A program made the position numbers and the translations under genes. Below the pieces are notes generated by a model that saw only the letters and a list, made by a program, of their open reading frames with translations, did not search any database and was not told the origin of the DNA. From Schoenoplectus triqueter (lineage: Eukaryota > Streptophyta > Magnoliopsida > Poales > Cyperaceae), in NCBI GenBank assembly GCA_964058805.1, contig CAXKVV010000696.1, forward strand, positions 1 to 24,411: DNA of 24,411 nt, given 5' to 3'. Shown piece by piece: positions 17,325-24,411 of the stretch (the first letter of the stretch is position 1; every line of letters starts with the position of its first letter).

Positions 17325-17425
17325 TGAAGAACTGTTGTTAAACCCCCTATTTAGCAACGATTCTTTATGAAAATCGTTGTTAAATATTTTTCACAACGGT
17401 TCTTCAGAGAAACTGTTGTTAAACT
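17325..17425. repeat. CACTA-like inverted subterminal repeats
   Basis: Four units of AAC(G/T)GTTGTTAAA type, two of them forming hairpins: AACGATTC..GAAAATCGTT and ACAACGGTTCTTC..GAAACTGTTGT. Arrays of AACGGTT/AACCGTT hairpins are typical just inside plant CACTA ends. They interrupt the integrase of the neighbouring copia element. No CACTA terminus found. Confidence 0.4.
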
Positions 17426-18318
17426 CACATCAGATTTAGTGGATACTCTATTCAGAGTAAAAATAACATTCTCAACAGCATATCCTAAAAAAAATAAAGG
17501 TAGTTCTGTCTGACTCATCATCGATCGTATCATATTCAATAGTGTACGATTCCTCCACTCGGACACATCATTCCAATGTGGTATTCTAGGTGGAGTCAGT
17601 TATGGAATGATTCTATACTACTTCAGATGATCATTAAACTCGATACTCAGATACTCACCACCACGATCCGATCTTAGTGTCTTAATCTTCTTCCCAAATT
17701 AATTGTCGACTTCATTCTGTAACTCTTTGAACCTTTCCAAGGACTCTGGCTTATGTCTTATCAGAAATACATAGTCATATCTACTTAAATCATCAGTAAA
17801 TAACTTAGCTGAGGATGTGCAGTGTATTGCTTGAGAGACAACAAACTCAGTGATGAAACTCAGGAGCCAAGAGAGCAAGAGTTGATCTTGACAGGTTCAT
17901 GCTGTGAAATCAGAATTGGGAGCATCAACTCCATTAAGAACAGGAATAGTAGAAAGTGAACCATCAAGAAATTCAAACAAATTATGATCGCATACAAGAG
18001 GTAATATAAGAAACTTCCATGAGAGAAAATTCTTAGGAGTAAATTTAATAGGTAATTGATGAATGGAAGCTATGTTGAAGAAAGAGTGTTAGAGAAGGGA
18101 GAAAGATAGAGAAGCGATCGGAAAAAAATTAGGCGTGAGCTAGAATGCATCTGATACCATATAGAGAAACAAAAGTGATTGGACTACAATCTTATTGATC
18201 GAATAATTATGTTACAATCTCTGTATATTTATGTAGATACATGTAACTAATTACTAACTATAAATGTAATTACAATAACTGATTCAATTATACTTTTATG
18301 AATATAATTTATGTAACA
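17426..18318 (-). mobile_element. internally deleted Ty1/copia derivative (LTR, PBS, gag start joined to integrase core)
   Basis: On the minus strand: an LTR-like segment (about 18318 to 18160, beginning TGTTACATAAATT); a primer-binding site TGGTATCAGA; a short leader; gag N-terminus (about 18076-17815: IKFTPKNFLSWKF, then DQLLLSWLLS with an in-frame TGA before it); then, with no stop between, integrase core (about 17810-17430: DDLSRYDYVFLIRHK, TLRSDRGGEYLS-like, WRNRTLLNMIRSMMS). Protease and the zinc-binding part of integrase are absent, so an in-frame deletion fused gag to integrase. Stops (such as the codon after VDN near 17700) show it is dead. No second LTR and no reverse transcriptase are present. 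Confidence 0.7.
18150..18159 (-). promoter_or_regulatory. primer-binding site of the deleted copia element
   Basis: Minus strand TGGTATCAGA, complementary to the 3' end of initiator tRNA-Met, directly after TTTCTCTATA. The canonical TGGTATCAGAGC has changed at its last two bases. Confidence 0.7.
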
Positions 18319-18404
18319 GTATCTATATTGTCTCTTATAATGCTTGTACTTCTTGCATATCATCTTGTGTATCATTACTTGGTGTGTTTTCATTACTCTG
18401 GTTG

Positions 18405-18790
18405 CTTCATATAGATTTCCTTCTCTAAATCACCATGCAAGAACGATTTTGACATCTAAAACTCAGTTCTAAATTCTTATTATAACTAAAAGAGCAAAAT
18501 TTAAATGGAGGTATGCTTGACAACGGATGAAAATACATCATTAAAGTTCACACCTTGTACTTGACTATATCCCTTAGCCACGAGTCTTGTCTTATATCAA
18601 AATGCTTTTGAATTTGAGTCATCCATTTTCCTCTTGAACACTCACTTACATCTAATAATTTTCTTATCATTTGATGGTTTCACAACTATCCAAGTTTAAT
18701 TCTCTTCAAAGAGTGAATCTCTTCATGCATGATGATAACCCAATTCATCGAATTTTTGAATGAAATCTCTTCCTTGTAGGATGACAGTTC
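18405..18790 (-). pseudogene. copia reverse-transcriptase N-terminal part, truncated
   Basis: Minus-strand reading gives W(I/T)VVKPSNDKKIIRCK-VFKRKM, then LVAKGYSQVQGVNFNDVFSSVVKHTSI, a region with several stops, and KSFLHGDLEKEIYMKQPE, all characteristic of the start of Ty1/copia reverse transcriptase. The sequence leaves the family right after YMKQPE (about 18405), before the catalytic YVDD block, which is absent. It is the continuation of the polyprotein read at 19870-22000, split by the hAT element at 18865-19650. Confidence 0.75.
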
Positions 18791-18864
18791 ACTAAACTAA
18801 ACCTCTTCACCAATAGCCAAATAATAAGTAAAGTTGGAAAATCCATAACTTTTTGGTGTCTGAG

Positions 18865-19650
18865 TAGAGTATTGAAATGGACCGGACGGTCCGACCCGTC
18901 CCGGACCGGACCGGACCGTGGCCGGACCGTGGACCGGACCGTGCCCTATCACGGTCCGGTCCAACGGTGGGTCGGTCCTCCCTTCACCCGAAAATGGACC
19001 GTGCCGACCCGTGGACCGGACCGTCCCGGATCGGATCGTGTAAAAATGAAAATAACAATTAGTATTTTAAGTGTAGTTTTAAATAAAATAAAAATAATAA
19101 TTATTGGTGTAGTAAAAAAAATGTTCTAGATAACATCAAAATATAATAACTATTATGTGTAGTTTTAAATAAAATAAAAATAACAATAATTATTGGTGTA
19201 GTAAAAAAATATGTTCTAGATAACATCAAAATATAATAACTCACTTCATTTTTAATTAAGCATGTTTATAAAAAAAATCATTGTATTTCCAAAATTATAA
19301 TTTTCTGAAATTTTATTTTTTTACAATTTTTTTAATTTTTTAGTATTATTAGATTTTTAAACAATTAAATATAATAATTCAAATTAGTTAAAAATTATTA
19401 TTAAAAATATGGTAAATTATTATTTTTTCTAATTTATAAAAAAAAATTGGACCGGACCGGACCGTGGACCGTCCCGGACCGTTCGGCCCCCGGGGGCCAA
19501 CGGTGGGACGGGTTCGGGTTTTTCGAATTTGGACCGCCTTGGACCGGACCGTGCGGACCGTACGAGACCGTGGACCGTGGACCGTGCGGGACCATGGACC
19601 GTCCGGGTTTGGACCGGACCGGCCCGGACCAAACTGTGTTCAATACTCTA
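18865..19650. mobile_element. non-autonomous hAT element, 786 bp, GGACCG subterminal arrays
   Basis: Perfect 8-bp direct duplication TGTCTGAG at 18857-18864 and 19651-19658. Perfect 12-bp terminal inverted repeats TAGAGTATTGAA at 18865-18876 and, inverted, 19639-19650. Inside each end is about 170 bp of GC-rich GGACCG(G/T) units; the core is AT-rich and contains an 86-bp tandem duplication. The 8-bp duplication and TAGAG end assign it to hAT. It is inserted in copia coding sequence: removing it restores continuity of the ETQTPKSYG segment. The four small frames over the arrays are repeat translations. The intact duplication implies the youngest clear insertion in the window. Confidence 0.92.
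19071..19240. repeat. 86-bp tandem duplication in the hAT core
   Basis: The unit beginning GTGTAGTTTTAAATAAAATA occurs at 19071 and 19157 and runs in both copies through GTTCTAGATAACATC, with only a few single-base or small indel differences. Confidence 0.85.
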
Positions 19651-19869
19651 TGTCTGAGTCTCCCTTCTAGATCAACCCCTAGCTAAGGAATATGGTTGTT
19701 GTTCTTCTCGATCTTCTTTTTCTTCTAAATTTATACCTTGTGGTATGGTCTGCTCTTCATCATCATGTAGGAACAAAATCTCAAACTCCATCTTTTTCTC
19801 GACTTTCTCATTCTCCTTACTAGTCGACTCGGGTGCACCACCTTATGCCTTCAACATGGTCGACTCATC

Positions 19870-20660
19870 AAATGTGACATCTCTTAAGATGAGAAAATTG
19901 GATAAACTAGAATACCACCACTTGCACCCCTTCACATTTGTGAGATACCCAACAAAAATATACTTTTTTTTATTTTTAGCTCTAACTTTTCTTCATTTAC
20001 ATGTGCATAAATGAGACAATCAAACACCCTTAAATTTGAATAATCGACCGGCTTACTCGACTATACATCTTCAAGTGTCTTGTACTCAATGAAAGTGGTA
20101 GGAGAACTATCATCAAATAATATGGTGCTCATAATCTCCACCAAAAACTCCTTACCCAAACTCGCATTGGAAAATATACATTGAGTTCTTTTAAGTAGAG
20201 TCATATTTGGTCTTTTGACAATGTCATTTTATTGTGGAGTGTGTACAACCATCTTATGCTGAACAATCTCTTTGTCCTTGCAAAATTCATCAAATTATTG
20301 ACTGCAAATTTCTAAACCATTGTCGGCTTTCAACCTCTTTACTTCCTTTTTCATTTTTTTTTTCCAAAAGGGTTTTTCATTCTTTAAAGGTTTTAAACAC
20401 TTGACTTTTCTCCTTCAAAAAATAAACCCAAATCTTCCTTGAAAATTCATCAATGAAAGTGAGTATGTAACGAGAATCATTAATTTAGATACACTTGAGA
20501 GGGTCCTTAAAGATCCAAATTGATGTAACACAATGTTTTCCTTAGTCAAATGAAATGTTGTTAAGAAACTCAATCTCTTTTGTTTGTCAAACACACAATG
20601 TTCATAAAATTCTACTTGTACTTTGGCCACACAACAAACCCATCTTGCTCAAGATAGTCA
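19870..20660 (-). pseudogene. copia integrase region, degenerate
   Basis: Minus-strand matches in order: EFYEHCVFDKQKRLSF (GAG-pre-integrase tail), a core segment with [23 protein letters not shown] with the second catalytic Asp, EFCKDKEIVQHKMVVHTPQ-ND with the third acidic neighbourhood, LLKRTQCIFSNASLGKEF, KPVDYSNLRVFDC and a YVGYPTNVKG-like and LILRDVTFDES end. Several stops and shifts break it (such as the one within SQ-FDEF). It lies between protease and reverse transcriptase, the copia order. Confidence 0.75.
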
Positions 20661-20797
20661 TTTCTCGCTCATTCATGTGTCATAACCTCATATGTCATAA
20701 TTTTGTAATATTCACATCGTGATAGGACCCACAATAGTGGTTGAATCTGTGAACATGGAACCTTATAAGAAGTAGAGAGTTTCAACTCACTTTGCCT

Positions 20798-21130
20798 TCA
20801 TGACGTTAGAGCCCCTTTGAAAACTCGTAGGACTCCACCTTCACATTGAAATTTACATTTCTTTTCCTCAAGAGGCCCCAATGAGATCAAGTTCTTTGAC
20901 AAGTCGGGTATATGCTTCACACCTATCAAATTTCGGACCTTGCCACCATGAAATTTAATTTTCACAGTGCCAATACCGACAACTTTGCACAAATTATTAT
21001 CACCTATGAGTTTTTTTGCCATTAGACGGCTCGTATGTCTCAAACCAATTTTTATTTTTATTTAGAGTTATGTATCGAGGCAACTGTATCCAAAATTTAA
21101 GAATTCTCGTCATTGACACTATCGTCAACA
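20798..21130 (-). pseudogene. copia protease and GAG-pre-integrase region, degenerate
   Basis: The minus strand shows ILDTVAS (the aspartic protease active-site block, normally D-S/T-G/A) near 21100, then after stops and a shift NWFETYEPSNGKK, and an open stretch DNNLCKVVGIGTVKIKFHGG..HIPDLSKNLISLG..EGGVLRVFKGAL that is characteristic of this part of copia Pol. Adjacent stops make it inactive. Confidence 0.75.
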
Positions 21131-21249
21131 ACAAAAAGAGTGTCAATCATGTCACCATCTGCCATATTGGCCTCCTCCGAAGCAACACCTTTATCCACCT
21201 TTTATTTATTTTTTAACTTAAACCAAATGACCTTGATTTGTCCTTCTTC

Positions 21250-21960
21250 TTACAATAATGACACATAATATTTTTATGCCTATTGAACGAGTCCTTGAAT
21301 CTTTCGAGGTTTTCTCCTTAGATCTACCCCGATTCACAATCAAGCTAACACCTTGAACTCATTTCTCAATATTGATCATCTCATTATCCAAATGTAACTT
21401 AGCTTATAAATTACCATTCACGTCCTCAAAGATAATCTTTTCTCCACTATACCCATCATATCTCTAAAAGCCTTGTATGATGCGGATAATAAACACAATA
21501 ACAACAAAGTTTGATCCTCATTCTCTATCTTCACACCTAACTTATCCAAATCATTTAAGATTGAGGTAAATTTCATAAGATGGTTACTAAGTGACGTACT
21601 TTCATCCATGAGAAGAGTGAAGAGGTCCAACTTTAACCGCAATCGATTAGTTAGAGACTTATTCATAGAAATATACTTTAACTTCTTCCACAAACCCTTA
21701 GTGGTCTTCTCTGAGAGGACCTCTCATAGTGTTGCATTATTTAAACATAATTGAATAGTAAAGAGTATTTTATCATCCATTACTTGTCACTTCTTATTCG
21801 TAATGACCTCAATTAATTTGTCTCTATCATATATGACATCCTTGATATCAAAACAAAACAAAATAGCATTCATTCGTATTTGTCAAAGTACAAAACTCAT
21901 ATTCCCATTATACTTCTCAATACCAAATTTCTCTGATATCTCTATCTCAAATTCACAAAC
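21250..21960 (-). pseudogene. copia gag (UBN2-type), degenerate
   Basis: The minus strand begins near 21950 (KFGIEKYNGNMSF, where gag normally reads KFNG.NF..W). It continues through DDKILFTIQLCLNNATL, ...EKTTKGLWKKLKYISMNKSLTNRLRLKLDLFTL, STSLSNHLMKF..ILNDLDKLGVKIENEDQTLLLLC, all strong UBN2 gag blocks, and ends at a damaged zinc knuckle near 21270 (CHYCKKKDKS, with the later His and Cys lost). The 91-codon frame 21418-21693 is its best preserved part. Gag forms the particle that packages element RNA. Confidence 0.78.
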
Positions 21961-22616
21961 ACCAATTATCCAAAGCTCCAAATAAGTATCCAATTATCCA
22001 ATTAAATGACCAAGTGTCAAATTAATCAAGATTAATTTATGGCTTGGAGCAAAAAAAATAACTATTAATTTGGCCTGGTCTTGCGTGGTGTACAATCAAA
22101 AAGAAAATTAAAGTGGTCCAATCATTCACGTGGTTCACAAGGAAAAGGAGATTTTGCAGGGAATAGGTTAATTTTTTAATGGTTTGGGATTAAAATTTAC
22201 CTTAATCTTTGTTTTAACCATTGAATTAGCATTGAGATTGAAAAAAAAATATATAAAATGAAAAATGAGTTGTTGCATTAAAATTGATGAAAAAGATTGA
22301 TTTAATAGTTAAAACAAGGCTTAAAATAAATTTTAATACAAACCATCGGAAAATTAACCGGTTCCATTTTGGAGAGGGTCTTTGCGCGCTGTTCACTAGA
22401 GAAAAAATCAGTAACTCTTGGTCTATTATCACGGTTCACCAAAGCAAAAGAAAAAAAATTCCAAACCTCGTATCGCGGCTCACAGCTTAGCGCTGAAAAT
22501 GAAGATGGTGCACAATCGCGGCTCACAGAAGGAAATCACACACGCACTGCAGCGGAAAGACACGAAGGACTTCCAAATCGAGCAGCGATCAGCGATGAGG
22601 GAGATGCAGCCAAATA

Positions 22617-22628
22617 GCTCTGATACCA
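22617..22628 (-). promoter_or_regulatory. primer-binding site of the larger copia element
   Basis: Minus strand TGGTATCAGAGC, a perfect 12-base match to the complement of the initiator tRNA-Met 3' end, three bases after an LTR end CCTAACA. Confidence 0.85.
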
Positions 22629-22631
22629 GAT

Positions 22632-22846
22632 TGTTAGGATTTAAAAGGATGTAGGTATCGGAAGAGAGCAGAAGCAAGAGAGACAAGACATAAACGGTAA
22701 CTTGATTTCTATTATTATATTGTCTATTACATATATCAAACACAAAATGTGACACATTGGGCCTAAAAATAATTTGGATCACAAATATAACAAAAATCAT
22801 TGGGAAAATTGGCCACCCACTATAAACCCGCCCGCTATCTAAAAGC
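22632..22846 (-). mobile_element. 5' LTR of the larger copia element (upper limit approximate)
   Basis: The LTR ends on the minus strand in AAATCCTAACA at 22632, followed by the primer-binding site. The upstream limit is uncertain: a TGCTTTTAG at about 22846 would give an LTR of about 215 bp, but no second LTR is in the window to confirm it. A long untranslated leader (about 22600-22000, containing repeated GTGAACCGTGAT / GTGAGCCGCGAT phrases) separates it from gag. Confidence 0.5.
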
Positions 22847-22934
22847 AGCTGGATCAAATCCAGAAGCAGCAGATGCTGATACAGCAGCAGGTTTTGCAAT
22901 AAAGGATGCAGAAGTTAGAGCTACCGTGGAATGA
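22845..22934 (+). pseudogene. possible 3' coding end of an unrecognised host gene
   Basis: A plus-strand frame that continues from the LTR edge reads AAGSNPEAADADTAAGF and on to RATVE before TGA at 22932-22934. Its Ala/Glu/Asp composition is unlike the AT-rich chance frames around it. A second frame is Gln-rich (QKQQMLIQQQ), so the true phase is uncertain. If real, the copia element truncated this gene or sits in its last intron. No family recognised. Confidence 0.25.
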
Positions 22935-24411
22935 ATCAGATGCCTGATTAATATGTAATCCTTTGGTTTCTTTTCTATGAAGCTTTTACTGTGCTGCTTT
23001 AATTTTATGTCTTAATTAAGGATGTGACCTTGAATTTTGGATGATTTGCTCCAGATAAAAGATTAGACCCCAATTAAGGAATAACAATAGAATAGTATCA
23101 CTGAAATAGTAGTACAAGTGGAATTGATATTTGAAATGGTAAAAAGAAGTGTTATTTTCACTGCAAAAGAGTGCACTTCCGGTTCTGTTCTAGTGGACCG
23201 GATCTGTTTGACACCACACCACACTTGCATAGAATAGAAGCAGCGCTATTTTAAATCATTTGCAGAATAGTGTTTGCCAATTGATTTTCTATTTAACCGG
23301 TGTTAAATGGATGTTTCTAAAAGTCTTTTTTTGATAGTGAATGACCATCAAAAATTTGAGTGCTTGCAAATGATCTAGTAGTTAAAATGATAGCTAATTA
23401 GAATGGCCTTCGGGAAGTCATGGTTTCAAACCACCATAAGTACAAAATGAAAATTTTGAACTAGATTCTCATTGTTTTGTCAAAAAAAAATTGAATATCT
23501 TAGACCCTTATCTTTACTAAAAGAAATTATTATCTCCAATTTTAAGCTTCATGTTGTATATGAAACTCAAATAATACTGTTTTAGGCGTAAAAGGCGATC
23601 AATATTGGTGAGGATTACACAGTTTGCTTAAATAATTAAATTCTAGTTCCGTACTTTAAATTTGCTACTATCGTGCGTGTGTATCAGATAACGGTGGACT
23701 AAAATATTGCATCAACTTGAAGAAACTGGGCTCATTCATTGAAAATTTCAAAAAAAAAAATCTTTTTTTTTGTGTAAAATAAAATTATAGTTTTGGTTCT
23801 TTAACTTTTCAAAAAAAAACAAATTGATCCATAAATTTGCTCCAAATTGTTCTTTAAAAATTCCAAGCAATTTAGATTTGGTTTTGAATTAATTTATTAA
23901 CAGCTAGACTTTATTTCTCAGAAGTGAATATGTTTATACATGGATTGCATTTTTCATTGATTTGGAATAAGTATTAATCTATTAACGTAGACTTTGAATT
24001 GCCACTTAAATTTGAACCAAGTACAAAAAGAAATTAAATAGAAAATACTCTTTTTTTTTCAAAACTTTCTCTTTTTTTTATAAGTATGATATGCTTGATT
24101 ATATTTTGGGCAACAGATTCCATAGATGAACCGGTACAATCACTCAAACCTCTCAAGGACTCATTCGGTTTTATTTCATTCGTCGAACGAAAAAAATACT
24201 CACACAAAAAATTTAGTGAGAGTTAATTTGTTTTTTTTCCACTTGTGCATAGTAACGAGTGGGATGAAATCACACATGACATAAATCTCATACTTTAAAT
24301 TTAAAATAATTGATCCGACCGCTTAATAATATTTTACATTAAAACATTGTAAAAAAATATACTTTATATTATTAGAATTCTTTTTATTTTTTGATGATGA
24401 GAAAATAGTTT
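22935..24411. other. intergenic, no gene seen
   Basis: AT-rich with poly(A)/poly(T) runs and no frame above 60 codons. No terminal repeats, promoters or microsatellites could be supported. Confidence 0.55.

Larger units (their letters stand above)
18405..22846 (-). mobile_element. Ty1/copia retrotransposon, 3'-truncated, minus strand
   Basis: LTR, primer-binding site, gag, protease, integrase and the beginning of reverse transcriptase follow each other in copia order on the minus strand. RNase H, polypurine tract and 3' LTR are missing. The element is full of stops and carries a nested hAT insertion. The junction near 18405 meets about 85 bp of unassigned sequence before the LTR-like start of the other copia derivative. 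The Pol blocks resemble the Tnt1-like lineage by motif, which is an inference. Confidence 0.75.

Noticed and set aside
18872..19686. Arg/Pro/Gly-rich frames in both strands of the hAT element
   Set aside because: They translate GGACCG arrays in several frames at once and run across the element borders, so they are repeats and not proteins.
22226..22900. Overlapping frames on both strands (22284-22490, 22369-22617, 22480-22899)
   Set aside because: They fall in the LTR, primer-binding site and untranslated leader of the copia element and show no gag or host similarity.
1..24411. CRISPR arrays, tRNA or rRNA genes, bacterial-type operons
   Set aside because: No regularly spaced repeats, tRNA cloverleaf or rRNA segments were seen; TRNA-Met complementarity occurs only as copia primer-binding sites.

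Overview
This is an AT-rich plant nuclear window, most likely from a dicot. The evidence is plant TATA boxes in front of short secreted proline-rich proteins, Ty1/copia retrotransposons primed by initiator tRNA-Met, hAT elements with 8-bp target duplications, a Helitron of the CTAG-ending plant type, and long-armed MITEs. The species cannot be named from the sequence. Nothing here looks bacterial, and there is no CRISPR array, rRNA or tRNA gene.

Host genes. The window holds a plus-strand family of small intronless secreted proline-rich proteins at 365-802, 2468-2869, 5144-5587 and 13891-14289, with a shorter divergent relative at 15525-15794. Each has a TATA box 82-125 bp before the ATG, a 23-25-residue signal peptide, and a short arginine-containing motif (RHLLD-like in four) at the start of the mature chain. 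In the four main copies a Pro-Ile-Pro/Thr/Ser-rich tail follows. The flanks show how the cluster grew. Copies 3 and 4 share their upstream region, copies 2 and 3 share their 3' flank, and copies 2 and 4 are most alike in coding sequence. A candidate three-exon minus-strand gene of unknown identity lies at 16437-16975. A broken exon resembling a TPX2/WVD2-like microtubule protein lies at 9107-9322. A coding-looking 3' end sits at 22845-22934.

Mobile DNA. Between copies 3 and 4 (6.0-13.2 kb) are a hAT element with duplication GATCGGAT (6423-6894), a long-armed MITE (7513-7872), a CCCGACC-rich element flanked by AATCCTTAG (10164-10431), a GGGTAAGGG-rich element (about 10463-11077), CACTA-like subterminal repeats, a 494-bp Helitron (12273-12766) and, touching it, a second long-armed MITE (12767-13133). 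From 17.4 to about 22.85 kb lie two decayed minus-strand copia elements. One is a deletion derivative that joins gag to integrase. The other keeps an LTR end, primer-binding site, gag, protease, integrase and the start of reverse transcriptase. A 786-bp hAT element, with perfect 12-bp TIRs, a perfect 8-bp duplication and GGACCG arrays, is nested in the latter.

The remaining stretches (803-2288, 3400-4660, 7880-8760, 11100-11580, 15800-16430, 22935-24411) show no supportable gene. The most notable biology is the mosaic history of the proline-rich cluster and the dense, datable nest of non-autonomous elements. I did not find a convincing wholly new system.
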